DNA from: Pseudomonas sp. 30_B
GTDB lineage: Bacteria; Pseudomonadota; Gammaproteobacteria; Pseudomonadales; Pseudomonadaceae
Direction: 5' to 3'
Assembly (NCBI RefSeq): GCF_017491605.1
Contig: NZ_JAFGYY010000001.1
Coordinates: 248,001 to 312,000 of the forward strand
Length of the DNA stretch: 64,000 nt
Shown here: one piece after another, positions 40,454 through 51,572 of the stretch
How the letters are laid out: each line of letters opens with the position of its first letter
How positions within the stretch are numbered: the stretch's first letter is position 1
The notes under the pieces: generated by a model
Told to the model about the DNA's origin: nothing
Databases searched by the model: none
The model's input: the letters and a program-made list of their open reading frames with translations, nothing else
Program-made: the position numbers and the translations under genes

Positions 40454-41061
40454 GCGGCGCCGGCCAGTTCGGTCGGTTCCGTCGGCATGGCGATGGCCAG
40501 GCGCACGGTGCGCCCGGCCAATTGATCACGCTGTAGCACACCGCCAGGGGCGCCTTCGAACCAGTGCCCCTGCAGATCGGATGCGTGGCACTGCAAGGTT
40601 CGGACGGCGCCGTCCGCCGGGGCGCCCCAGCGGCACTGACCGTCGAAGATCAGCGTGCCCTCGCGAGGCATGCTGGGCTCCCCGGCGGGCAGCCGGTCGC
40701 GAACGACCAGGCCGGCCAGTGCGACGTCGGCGCGATTGCTGTCGGAGTAGATCGGCAGTGAACTGCCATCGAGCTCGATGCTGATGCCGCTGAGTTCCAG
40801 GTTGCATCCCTCGCGCTTCTGCTTGAGCGGTACCACGAAGCTGATGCGCCGTGGCCGCTCGCCATTGCCGGCGGTTTCGAAGAGGCGGTGCCGGCTCTGC
40901 TGGGGGCAGGCGCTGTTCGCCGTGGCGACGTACAGGGCATCGCCGGTGAACTTGAAATCGCCGGGCAGGTCCGCCTCAAGGGTGAAGTCGTTGCTCGCGC
41001 AGCCGGTCAGGCCAAGGGCAAGCGAGCCGGCGAGGGCGAGGCGGGCGGTGGGGGCGTGCAT
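40444..41061 (-). CDS. Putative lipoprotein of unknown function
   Basis: 205 residues. The N-terminus MHAPTARLALAGSLALGLTGCAS is a signal peptide with a lipobox LTGC, so the mature protein is probably lipidated at Cys21. The rest is predicted beta-rich with several Cys (NSACPQQ, REGCNLEL, GQCRWG, LQCHAS) that could form disulfides. No family recognised. It overlaps nat tail to tail. Confidence 0.75.
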   Translation of the reverse strand: MHAPTARLALAGSLALGLTGCASNDFTLEADLPGDFKFTGDALYVATANSACPQQSRHRLFETAGNGERPRRISFVVPLKQKREGCNLELSGISIELDGSSLPIYSDSNRADVALAGLVVRDRLPAGEPSMPREGTLIFDGQCRWGAPADGAVRTLQCHASDLQGHWFEGAPGGVLQRDQLAGRTVRLAIAMPTEPTELAGAAHP

Positions 41062-41179
41062 GGGACTGTCCTGCGGCAGTTCGGTGAGCTGCGCAGGAGC
41101 ATCCCTGGATCAGGGGGACGCCGGGATCGGAGTTGTCCCGAAGGTTGGTCGGACAGTGCTGATCAGGTCCGTGCCGGCA

Positions 41180-41635
41180 TCAGCCGATCATTCCGTAACC
41201 ACGCGCCATCAGCGTGGCCAGCAGCGGCAGGATCAGCAGGGCCAGCAGTTCCAGGCGGATAGTCATGGTCACCAGTTTGCCCTGGCGCGCGCTGACCTGC
41301 GGGACCCGGCCGGCCTTGAGGTCGTTGCGCCAGTTGAGGAAGGTCATGGTCGGCAGGATCGACAGCAGCGCGACCAGCACGAACAGCCCGATCTTGGCGT
41401 GGAACAGGCTGTTGTGCAGGTAGTACTCCGGGCCCTTGGCGAACCACATGACCCGTGTCGCGCCGGTCAGCAGCACCACGCCGGCGCAGGCACCGTAGGC
41501 GATGTCGACGACGATCAGGCTGCGCGCGCGTTCCAGGTCCAGCGGCAGGCGGAACAGGCGGTGCTCCAGCACCAGCAGGGCGAACAGCACGAAGATCGAC
41601 AAGTAATGCAGGTAGGCGGCAATGGCTTGGGCCAT
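41180..41635 (-). CDS. DUF2214 family membrane protein
   Basis: 151 residues with four hydrophobic segments. The start MAQAIAAYLHYLSIFVLFALLVLEHRLFR, the segment TGATRVMWFAKGPEYYLHNSLFHAKIGLFV and the end LALLILPLLATLMARG are typical of DUF2214 integral membrane proteins. Histidines within the helices could bind haem, by analogy with cytochrome b-like proteins; this is inference. ATG 41635 has AAGGA. Confidence 0.85.
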   Translation of the reverse strand: MAQAIAAYLHYLSIFVLFALLVLEHRLFRLPLDLERARSLIVVDIAYGACAGVVLLTGATRVMWFAKGPEYYLHNSLFHAKIGLFVLVALLSILPTMTFLNWRNDLKAGRVPQVSARQGKLVTMTIRLELLALLILPLLATLMARGYGMIG

Positions 41636-41732
41636 GGGACGGGTCCTTCTGGTGGGGCCTTGGGGCGCGAATGCGCGGTGCCTGGCACTGTAGAGGGCAG
41701 CCTCCGCGCGTGCCAGCGCACGGTCCACATTT

Positions 41733-43082
41733 TCAGGCTCCGGCGGGCACCTGCCAGGCATCGTTGCGCGTCAGCCTCCAGGCATAGAGCCCGAGGATCA
41801 GCCCGCGCAGCAGCATGAAGCACAGGAAGGTCAGCCACAGACCGTGATTGCCGAAGGGCTGCAGCAGCAGGCCCAGCGGCAGGCTGGCGGCGCAGGCCAG
41901 GAGCATGGCGTTGCGCATCTCGCGGGCACGGGTGGCGCCGATGAACAGGCCGTCCAGCAGGTAGCTCCACAGGCCGATCAGCGGCAGGCAGGCGAGGTAG
42001 GGCAGGTACTGGTCGGCGGTGGCGCGCACCTCGGGGATGTCGCTCTGCAGGGCGATGAACAGGTGCCCGCCGAAGGTGAAGAAAGCCACGAACAGCAGAC
42101 TGGCGATCAGCGACCAGCCGCAGGCCACCACCAGCGAGCGGCGCAGCGCGCTGCGGTCGCAGCCGCCGATGGCGTGGCCGCAGAGGGCCTCCACCGCGTG
42201 GGCGAGGCCATCGAGGGCATAGGAGGTGATCATCAGGCCATTGAGCAGCAGCGCATTGGCCGCCACCGTGGCATCGCCCAGGCGGGTGCCCTGCACGGTG
42301 AGCAGGAAGAACACGCCCTGCAGCGCCAGGCTGCGGATGAAAATGTCGCGGTTGACCATCAGCAGCGGCCGCCAGCTCATCCACGCGCGCAGGCGCGACC
42401 AGTCCGGCTGGCCGGGGTAGCGCAGCAGCGCGCCACGGGTCAGCGCCAGGCCGAGCAGGGCGCCGCTCCATTCGGCGATCACCGAGGCCCGCGCGGCGCC
42501 GGCCACGCCCCATTCCAGGCCAAGCACGAACCACAGGTCGAGGGCGATGTTGATCAGGTTGGTGGTCAGCAGGATCGCCAGTGGCGCACGCGCGTTCTGG
42601 GTGCCGAGGAACCAGCCGACCAGCGCGTAGGTGGCCAGCGCCGCCGGCAGGCCGAGCAGGCGGATGTGGAAGAACTGGCGGGCCAGCGTGTCGAGTTCGG
42701 CGGACGGCCGCATCAGCGCCAGCGCCGGATCGGTCAGCGGCAGCGCCAGCAGCCCGAGCAGCAGCGCCAGGCCCACGGCGAGCAGCAAGCCCTGGCCGAG
42801 AATCCGTCGCAGCGCGCCACCGTCACTGCGGCCGGCGGCCTGGGCGGCGAAGCCGGTGGTGCCCATGCGCAGGAAGCCGAGCACGCCCACCAGCAGAGTG
42901 TAGAGCCCGCCGCCGACGGCCACCGCGCCCAACTGGTGGGCGTGCGGCAGATGGCCGATCACCGCGCTGTCCACCAGGGTGACCAGGGGCACGGAAACAT
43001 TGGAGAGGATCATCGGCGCAGCGAGCGCCCAGACGCGGCGGTGGGTCGGCTGGTGACGCCAGGCTTCGAGCAGGGGATTCAT
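41733..43082 (-). CDS. MATE family efflux transporter (DinF-like)
   Basis: 449 residues, about twelve membrane helices. MILSNVSVPLVTLVDSAVIGHL near the N-terminus is the MATE signature with the Asp in helix 1, and GTTGFAAQAAGRSDGG follows. Length and pattern match the DinF subgroup. Exports cationic drugs or metabolites by Na+ or H+ antiport. Substrate cannot be told. Confidence 0.92.
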   Translation of the reverse strand: MNPLLEAWRHQPTHRRVWALAAPMILSNVSVPLVTLVDSAVIGHLPHAHQLGAVAVGGGLYTLLVGVLGFLRMGTTGFAAQAAGRSDGGALRRILGQGLLLAVGLALLLGLLALPLTDPALALMRPSAELDTLARQFFHIRLLGLPAALATYALVGWFLGTQNARAPLAILLTTNLINIALDLWFVLGLEWGVAGAARASVIAEWSGALLGLALTRGALLRYPGQPDWSRLRAWMSWRPLLMVNRDIFIRSLALQGVFFLLTVQGTRLGDATVAANALLLNGLMITSYALDGLAHAVEALCGHAIGGCDRSALRRSLVVACGWSLIASLLFVAFFTFGGHLFIALQSDIPEVRATADQYLPYLACLPLIGLWSYLLDGLFIGATRAREMRNAMLLACAASLPLGLLLQPFGNHGLWLTFLCFMLLRGLILGLYAWRLTRNDAWQVPAGA

Positions 43083-43136
43083 GCGGGGCTCCTGAGCAGG
43101 CTCGCAGTATAGCGAGCCTGGGTGCCCTCGCCGCGA

Positions 43137-43538
43137 TCAGACGGTCTTCTTGCGGTAGGCGCAGTAGCCGGGGCGCGGGCCGACCTGCGGGTGGTTGCGG
43201 CAGGTGTCCGGGCGCTTGGCGTAGACGGTGCACAGGCGCGTCTTGCGATCGAGGAAATAGCAGTCGCCGTTGCTGGTGCGGGTCAGGGTGAAGATGCCGC
43301 TCTTCTGGTTGAAGCGCTCGACGATGCCTTCCTTGAGCAGGCGCTTGGCGATGTTCTTCGCCGGTTCGTCGCGCTCGAATTCGTCGACGACGCCGATGCG
43401 GATCAGGTCGTTGACGTTCACTTCCGCCGGCATGGTGCAGCAGGTGGCGTTGCAGTCCTTGCACAGGCCCGAAGTGTACTTGGCCCAGGTTTCCAGGCGG
43501 TCCAGTTCGGCGTTGGCGATCAGCGGTGGTTTTCTCAT
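43137..43538 (-). CDS. YkgJ family cysteine cluster protein
   Basis: 133 residues. The Cys cluster CKDCNATCC near residue 26 plus DCYFLDRKTRLCTVYAKRPDTCRNHP (a CX7C..CXXHP pattern) define the YkgJ / UPF0153 family, likely binding zinc or an Fe-S cluster. Function not established. It starts 84 bp downstream of idi on the same strand. Confidence 0.9.
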   Translation of the reverse strand: MRKPPLIANAELDRLETWAKYTSGLCKDCNATCCTMPAEVNVNDLIRIGVVDEFERDEPAKNIAKRLLKEGIVERFNQKSGIFTLTRTSNGDCYFLDRKTRLCTVYAKRPDTCRNHPQVGPRPGYCAYRKKTV

Positions 43539-43622
43539 GGCGGCATTCGGCGGGGCGGTGCGGAGGCGCGCATCATAGTGGCCGGCGCGAAGAATTGCGC
43601 GGCCTTTCGACGAACTGAGGCC

Positions 43623-44171
43623 TCAGGCGGTCGGCAGGGCCGCGAGCCCGCCGTGGTCGCGCAGGTAGTCCCTGAAGTTCGGATAGCAGACGAGGAACCA
43701 GGGTGTGAAGCGCTCCGGGTGCGCAGCCATCTCGGCTTCCAGGTCGGGCAGGGCGATGTAGCGGAAGTCGTCGGCCTCTTCGGGATCCGGCTGCGGCCGC
43801 TGCTCGTCGATGGCGCCGAACAGATGGCCGTACTCGTGTTCGGTCATGCCGTTGGCTAGCTGCAGGCGATAGCTGAACTCGAACAGTTTATGCAGCGAGA
43901 CCTGTACGCCCATTTCCTCGCGTAGCCGGCGCTCGGCGGCATGCAGCGCCGACTCGTCCGGGTACGGGTGGCCGCAGCAAGTGTTGCTCCACAGTCCGCC
44001 GCAGTGGTACTTGCCCAGCGCGCGGCGCTGCAGCAGCAGCTCGCCGGCGCGGTTGAACAGGTACACCGAAATGGCCCGGTGGCGCAGCCCCAGGTGATGC
44101 GCCTCGTGCTTCTCCATCGTGCCGGTCGGGTTGTCGTGTTCGTCGACCAGGATCACCTGGATATCGGTCAT
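43623..44171 (-). CDS. idi: Isopentenyl-diphosphate delta-isomerase, type 1
   Basis: 182 residues, as for E. coli Idi. Interconverts IPP and DMAPP. Catalytic Cys is in WSNTCCGHPYPDE and the catalytic Glu in GMTEHEYGHLF; the Nudix-like helix is AAERRLREEMGV. Metal-binding His residues are present (HHLGLRHRA). Pseudomonas uses the MEP pathway, where Idi is non-essential. ATG 44171 has GGAGAGTCCC upstream. Confidence 0.95.
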   Translation of the reverse strand: MTDIQVILVDEHDNPTGTMEKHEAHHLGLRHRAISVYLFNRAGELLLQRRALGKYHCGGLWSNTCCGHPYPDESALHAAERRLREEMGVQVSLHKLFEFSYRLQLANGMTEHEYGHLFGAIDEQRPQPDPEEADDFRYIALPDLEAEMAAHPERFTPWFLVCYPNFRDYLRDHGGLAALPTA

Positions 44172-44213
44172 GGGACTCTCCTGCGAGCGTGCTGTTCGCT
44201 GTCTTCCAGCTTA

Positions 44214-44663
44214 TCAGCCCTTGCGGATCATCCAGATACCGACGGCGATGGCGGCCATGCCGGCAATCTTCAGCCCGCTGACCGGCGCTTCGCGGAAGCC
44301 GGCCCAGCCGAAGTGGTCGAGGGTCATCGCCATGCCCAGTTGGCCGGCGAGCACCAGCACCATGAACATCAGGGCGCCGACACGCGGCGCGGCGAAGGCG
44401 GCAATGAAGATGAAGAACATGCCGAGGAAGCCGCCGCACCACTGCCACCAGGGCAGCTCGCGCATGGCGGTAAGGCTGGGGAATTCGCGGTTGGCCAGGG
44501 TCAGCACCAGCAGGCCCATCATGCCGACGAAGAACGAGATCAGCGCGGCAGCCAGTACGCTGGACACCTGCTTGGCCAGCTGGCCATTGATGCCGGCCTG
44601 CAAGGGCAGGCAGGCGCCGGCGATCAGGGGTAGTACGAACATCCACCAGGGCGGCGTGGGCAT
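44214..44663 (-). CDS. DMT-superfamily small membrane protein (YdcZ/DUF606)
   Basis: 149 residues, five hydrophobic segments. LPLIAGACLPLQAGINGQLAKQVSSVLAAALISFFVG and the C-terminal end GMAAIAVGIWMIRKG match the DUF606/YdcZ transporter family. Likely co-transcribed with idi, 42 bp downstream. ATG 44663 chosen at the first membrane segment with AGGAG upstream. Confidence 0.88.
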   Translation of the reverse strand: MPTPPWWMFVLPLIAGACLPLQAGINGQLAKQVSSVLAAALISFFVGMMGLLVLTLANREFPSLTAMRELPWWQWCGGFLGMFFIFIAAFAAPRVGALMFMVLVLAGQLGMAMTLDHFGWAGFREAPVSGLKIAGMAAIAVGIWMIRKG

Positions 44664-44753
44664 GGAGTGACTCCTGGGCAATCGAAGCGAAAAGGACAGC
44701 CGGCTAGTATGCACCAGACTGGAGCATCTCTCCGCCCGATTCCTGGAGTCGCC

Positions 44754-45158
44754 ATGAGCACCTTGCCTTCCCGCACCCTGAGCGTCCGCATCCAGCGCCG
44801 GTGGGGCGAAGCCTATGACTTTCTTGCCGTGCCGCAGAACTTCCCGCGCTGGGCGTCGGGCCTGTGCCACTCGATCGAGCCACTGGAGGGCGATCTGTGG
44901 CTGGCGCAGACGCCACAGGGGCCGCTACGGGTGCGCTTCTCGCCGCGCAATGCCTTCGGCGTGCTGGACCATGCGGTGTTGCCCGACGACAGTCCAGCGA
45001 TCCACATCCCGCTGCGCCTGATTGCCAATGGCGATGGCTGCGAATTGCAGCTCACGCTGTTTCGCCAGCCGCAGATGGACGACTCCGCTTTCGAGCGGGA
45101 TGCGCAGTGGGTGGAGAAGGATTTGCAGGCGATCAAGGCGTTGCTGGAGTCGATATAG
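44754..45158 (+). CDS. SRPBCC-fold protein, unknown ligand
   Basis: 134 residues. The pattern LSVRIQRRWGEAYDFLAVPQNFPRWASGL is that of a START/polyketide cyclase-like (SRPBCC) domain, with a C-terminal amphipathic helix (VEKDLQAIKALLES). Divergent from the YdcZ gene across 90 bp. ATG 44754 follows CCTGGAGTC. No catalytic residues can be assigned. Confidence 0.78.
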   Translation: MSTLPSRTLSVRIQRRWGEAYDFLAVPQNFPRWASGLCHSIEPLEGDLWLAQTPQGPLRVRFSPRNAFGVLDHAVLPDDSPAIHIPLRLIANGDGCELQLTLFRQPQMDDSAFERDAQWVEKDLQAIKALLESI

Positions 45159-45178
45159 ACCGGTGTTTCAGCGCATCC

Positions 45179-45210
45179 GTAGGGCGTATAACCGTTCGCG
45201 GTTGTACGCC
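45179..45210. repeat. GTAGGGCGTATAAC-type repeat
   Basis: GTAGGGCGTATAACCG-TTCG-CGGTTGTACGCC, a hairpin 20 bases after the SRPBCC gene; nearly identical to the unit at 31352. Confidence 0.8.
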
Positions 45211-45269
45211 GATCAACCCTGATTGTCAGTTGGCGCGTTGGTCGAGTTCGAAGCGCTCTGCAACGATGC

Positions 45270-45557
45270 TTACGCCACCGCTTGTAATCGGGCAATGGGC
45301 GGGTGCGCCTGCTGGCTGACCTGCCAGAGGTCATAAGCGGCTTGCATCGCCAGCCAGTGGCGAGCGACGCCTACGCCGGCCTGTTCCAGGCGCCAGGCCA
45401 GGTCGGCGCTGACAGGTGCGCGGCCATGGAGGACTTTGGACAGGTGCGGACGGCTTACGCCGAGGTGAGCCGCCAGTGCCGTCACGGACAGGCAAAGCTC
45501 CGGCAACACATCCTCAAGAAGGATTTCGCCGGGGTGGGGCGGATTGTGCATCGCCAT
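45270..45557 (-). CDS. higA: HigA-type antitoxin
   Basis: 95 residues. An XRE-type helix-turn-helix (LSVTALAAHLGVSRPHLSKVLHGRAPVSADLAWRLEQAG) and the N-terminal MHNPPHPGEILLEDVLPEL are typical of HigA. It neutralises the upstream HigB toxin and should autoregulate the pair. Second gene of the operon, 15 bp after the toxin stop. Confidence 0.92.
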   Translation of the reverse strand: MAMHNPPHPGEILLEDVLPELCLSVTALAAHLGVSRPHLSKVLHGRAPVSADLAWRLEQAGVGVARHWLAMQAAYDLWQVSQQAHPPIARLQAVA

Positions 45558-45572
45558 GCTGTGATCCTCCGG

Positions 45573-45851
45573 TCAGTGATAGTCGAGATAGTCCAGCAGT
45601 TCCGCGTCGCTGTCGGCGAAGCGGAAGATCACACGCCAATTGCCCGAGACGCTGACGGCCCAGTAGCCGGCCAGCGAACCTTTCAGTCCATGCAGGCGGT
45701 AACCAGGCAGGTCCATGTCCCTGGGGCAGTTGGCGGCGTCCAGTGCGGCAAGGATGCGTTGCAGTCTGGGCACGTGATCGGCCCTTACTCCGCGAGGATC
45801 GCCATGCTGGTAAAGGGCGCGCAGTCCCTTGTGGCGGAAGCTCCTGATCAT
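45573..45851 (-). CDS. higB: HigB/RelE-type mRNA interferase toxin
   Basis: 92 residues. MIRSFRHKGLRALYQHGDPRGV, the segment DLPGYRLHGLKGSLAGYWAVSVSGNWRVIFRF and the terminal LDYLDYH are conserved in HigB ribosome-dependent mRNA interferases. Toxin before antitoxin is the usual higBA order. ATG 45851 is preferred over upstream in-frame codons, which are not conserved. Confidence 0.93.
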   Translation of the reverse strand: MIRSFRHKGLRALYQHGDPRGVRADHVPRLQRILAALDAANCPRDMDLPGYRLHGLKGSLAGYWAVSVSGNWRVIFRFADSDAELLDYLDYH

Positions 45852-45930
45852 CGCTGGACTGTAATCTAACAAATTACACTCGCCCTAGCTGAGATGCTTG
45901 TGTGAAGTTGCCGCCTTGTAGGCTCCGAAC

Positions 45931-47985
<2,055 letters not shown>

Positions 47986-48147
47986 CTATTGGCTTGCCGT
48001 GCGTCGGTGAACGGCCCGAATGCCGTGCCGTTCGGGCATTTCGGTCAAGCCAGCGGTTGACACCAGACGTATCGGTTGCAGAATTTTCCCATGGCAGGGC
48101 TTCGTGCCCCGATCGCAGGCTGAAGTGACCCATCCTCGGAGGACGTC

Positions 48148-48300
48148 ATGAAAGCGATAAGAAGAAAACATGCGCGCCATTACCTGCTCGCGGTTCTCGT
48201 CGGGGTGGCCCTGCTGGGCCTGCATGAATCCCTCCAGACCGACCACCAGCAGTCCGCGTGCCGTCCCGACGGCAGCAGCCTCTCCTGCGCCTACCCCTGA
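48148..48300 (+). CDS. Small membrane or secreted peptide, 50 residues
   Basis: ATG 48148 is preceded by a strong GGAGGA ribosome binding site at 48138-48143. The product starts MKAIRRKHARHY, has one hydrophobic helix (LLAVLVGVALLGL) and ends with two Cys in SACRPDGSSLSCAYP. That is a signal anchor or signal peptide plus a short tail that could form a disulfide. No known family. It lies alone between fadH and fdnG. Confidence 0.55.
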   Translation: MKAIRRKHARHYLLAVLVGVALLGLHESLQTDHQQSACRPDGSSLSCAYP

Positions 48301-48342
48301 TTCCCCTTTGGGAGTATTGCACCGTCCGTTCCCGGTGACGGA

Positions 48343-48356
48343 CTGACGCGCGTCAA
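48343..48356 (+). promoter_or_regulatory. Possible Anr/FNR box upstream of fdnG
   Basis: CTGAC-GCGC-GTCAA fits TTGAY-N4-RTCAA in 9 of 10 defined bases and has the correct 14-bp geometry. It is about 130 bp upstream of fdnG. Oxygen-limited control of a formate dehydrogenase-N is plausible. Confidence 0.4.
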
Positions 48357-48486
48357 TGCGCCGCAAACCCCCAGCGTGCATGGTCTGCCCCGCTCAAGCT
48401 GGCGCATCGGCCCGGCTTGGCTATCTTTTAAGCAGCAAGGGTCCGGCCATGTCCCGGACGTACGCTGCCTGATCAGGAGACGCACG

Positions 48487-51400
48487 ATGGATATGAACCG
48501 TCGGCAATTTTTCAAGGTCTGCGCCGTGGGCCTTGGAGGATCGAGCCTGGCGGCACTCGGGATGGCACCCCCGGATGCATTCGCCGACCAGATCCGCCAC
48601 TTCAAGCTTGCGCGCACCGTCGAGACCCGCAACACCTGCCCGTACTGCTCGGTGGGCTGCGGCATCCTCATGTACAGCCAGGGGGATGCGGCGAAGAACG
48701 TTGCGCAGAACATCATCCACATCGAGGGTGACTCCGATCACCCGGTGAACCGCGGCACCCTCTGCCCGAAAGGCGCGGGCCTGCTGGACTTCGTCCACAG
48801 CCCCAACCGCCTGAAGTACCCGGAAATCCGCGAGGCGGGCTCCAGCGAGTGGAAGCGCATCGGCTGGGACGAGGCGCTGGACCGAATCGCCAAGCTGATG
48901 AAGGAAGACCGCGACGCCAACTTCATCGAGAAGAACGCCCAGGGCCAGACGGTGAACCGCTGGCTGACCACCGGCTTCCTGGCCGCGTCGGCGTCTTCCA
49001 ACGAAGCGGGCTATATCACCCACAAGGTGGTGCGTTCCCTGGGACTACTGGCGTTCGACAACCAAGCGCGTGTCTGACACGGCCCGACGGTGGCAAGTCT
49101 TGCCCCGACGTTTGGCCGTGGAGCCATGACCAACCATTGGACCGACATCAAGAATGCCGATCTGATCCTGATCATGGGCGGCAACGCTGCTGAAGCGCAC
49201 CCGTGCGGCTTCAAGTGGGTGACCGAAGCCAAGGCGCACAACAAGGCGCGCCTGCTGGTGGTCGACCCGCGATTCACCCGTTCCGCTTCGGTGGCCGACT
49301 ATTACGCGCCCATCCGCACCGGCACGGACATCGCCTTCCTCGGCGGCCTGATCAACTACCTGCTGGAAAACGGCAAGTACCAGAAGGAATACGTGCACAA
49401 CTACACCGACGTCTCCTTCATCGTGAAGGAAGGCTTCGGTTTCGAGGACGGCCTGTTCAACGGCTATGACGCCGAGAAGCGCACCTACCCGGACAAGTCC
49501 TCCTGGCAGTACGAACTGGGCGAGGACGGTTTCGCCAAGGTCGACCCGACTCTGGCGCACCCGCGCTGCGTGTTCAACCTGATGAAGCAGCATTACAGCC
49601 GCTATACGCCGGACGTGGTGAGCAACATCTGCGGCACGCCCAAGGACATGATGCTCAAGGTGTGGGAGGAGATTTCCACCACCGCCGCGCCGGACAAGGT
49701 GATGACCATCATGTACGCCCTGGGCTGGACCCAGCACTCGGTGGGCGCGCAGATGATCCGCACCGGCGCGATGGTCCAGTTGCTGCTGGGCAACATCGGC
49801 ATGCCTGGCGGCGGCATGAATGCGCTGCGTGGTCACTCCAACATCCAGGGGCTGACCGACCTGGGGCTGCTGTCCAACTCGCTGCCCGGATACCTGACCC
49901 TGGGCATGGACGCGGAGCAGGACTACAGCGCCTACATCACCAAGCGCACCAGCAAACCGCTGCGTCCAGGGCAGTTGTCCTACTGGCAGAACTATCCCAA
50001 GTTCCACGTCAGCCTGATGAAGTCCTGGTTCGGCAAGTCCGCCACCAAGGACAACAACTGGTGCTACGACTGGCTGCCCAAGCTCGATATGCCAGGCGCC
50101 GGCTACGACGTGCTGCGCTACTTCGACATGATGTACCAGGGCAAGGTCAACGGTTACTTCTGCCAGGGCTTCAACCCCATCGCCTCCTTCCCCAACAAGG
50201 CCAAGGTCAGCGCCGCGCTGGCCAAGCTGAAGTGGATGGTGGTGATGGACCCGCTGGCCACCGAGACCTCGGAGTTCTGGCGCAACGCCGGCGAGTTCAA
50301 CGAGGTGGACAGCAAGGCCATCCAGACCACCGTGTTCCGCCTGCCCACCAGCTGCTTCGCCGAGGAAGACGGCTCCATCGTCAACTCCGGGCGCTGGCTG
50401 CAATGGCACTGGAAGGGCGCCGAACCGCCGGGCGAAGCGCGCACCGACATCGCGATCATGGCTGGGCTGTATCACCGCCTGCGCAATGCCTACGCGAAAG
50501 ACGGCGGCAAGTTCCCCGACCCGATCCTGGGCTTGGACTGGAACTACCTGAAACCCGACGAACCCGGCCCGGACGAGCTGGCCAAGGAGTACAACGGCAA
50601 GGCCCTGGCCGACCTGGTCGATCCCGCCAACGGCATGGTCCTGGCCAAAGCCGGCGAGCAGCTTCCGGGCTTTGCGCTGCTGCGCGATGACGGCAGCACC
50701 GCCAGTGGTTGCTGGATCTTCGCCGGCTCCTGGACGCAACTGGGCAACCAGATGGCCCGCCGCGACAACAGCGACCCCTACGCCATGGGCCAGACCCTGG
50801 GCTGGGCCTGGGCGTGGCCGGCCAACCGGCGCATCCTCTACAACCGCGCCTCGGCGGACGTCAGCGGCAAGCCGTGGGACCCGGTGAAGAAGCGCCTGGT
50901 GTGGTGGAACGGCAAGGCCTGGGGCGGCACCGACGTGCCCGACTTCAAGGTCGACGTGGCGCCGGAAGCGGGGATGAATCCGTTCATCATGAACCCCGAA
51001 GGCGTGGCGCGCTTCTTCGCCGTCGACAAGATGGCCGAGGGCCCGTTCCCCGAGCACTACGAGCCGTTCGAGACACCCATCGGGGTCAACCCGCTGCACA
51101 AGAATCCGCAGGCCATCAGCAGCCCGGCGGCGCGGGTGTTCAAGAACGACATGGAACTGTTCGGCAAGGCCGACGAGTTCCCCTACGCCGCGACCACCTA
51201 CCGGCTCACCGAGCACTTCCACTTCTGGACCAAGCATTGCCGTCTGAATGCCATCGTCCAGCCGGAACAGTTCGTCGAGATCGGCGAGGCGCTGGCCAAG
51301 GAGCTCGGCATCAAGGCCGGCGACCGTGTGAAGGTCTCCTCCAACCGCGGCTTCATCAAGGCGGTGGCAGTGGTGACCAAGCGCATCCGGCCGCTGCAGG

Positions 51401-51564
51401 TCAACGGCAAGACCGTGCACCACGTGGGTATCCCCCTGCACTGGGGCTTCTCGGGTGTGGCGCGCAACGGCTACCTGACCAACACCCTGACCCCCTTCGT
51501 GGGCGACGGGAATACGCAGACGCCGGAGTTCAAGTCCTTCCTCGTCAACGTGGAAAAGGCGTGA
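48487..51564 (+). CDS. fdnG: Formate dehydrogenase-N alpha subunit, selenocysteine-containing
   Basis: 1025 residues if the in-frame TGA at 49075-49077 is read as selenocysteine (residue 197; E. coli FdnG uses Sec196). Context RV-Sec-HGPT is the conserved active site that ligates molybdenum. A twin-arginine signal MNRRQFFKV directs export; CPYCSVGC with further Cys binds a 4Fe-4S cluster; the molybdopterin guanine dinucleotide domains and C-terminal MopB_CT region follow. It oxidises formate in the periplasm and passes electrons through FdnH and FdnI to quinone. ATG 48487 has AGGAGA six bases upstream. A gene caller that does not decode UGA will split it at 49077 / about 49090. Confidence 0.97.
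49089..49106 (+). promoter_or_regulatory. SECIS hairpin of fdnG
   Basis: GGTGGCA-AGTCT-TGCCCC begins 11 nt after the UGA, as in E. coli fdhF/fdnG. The spacer CACGGCCC and the loop GUCU match the E. coli elements recognised by SelB. The mini-hairpin is inside the coding sequence. Confidence 0.85.
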
Positions 51565-51572
51565 GGTGAAAC

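Noticed and set aside
48014..48037. Hairpin GCCCGAA...TTCGGGC read as a terminator
   Set aside because: It lies in the divergent region upstream of fadH and of the small ORF, not after any gene, so a terminator role is unsupported; it might be an operator.
49045..51441. 798-codon frame antisense to fdnG
   Set aside because: fdnG is unmistakable on the plus strand; the antisense frame is a codon-bias artefact.
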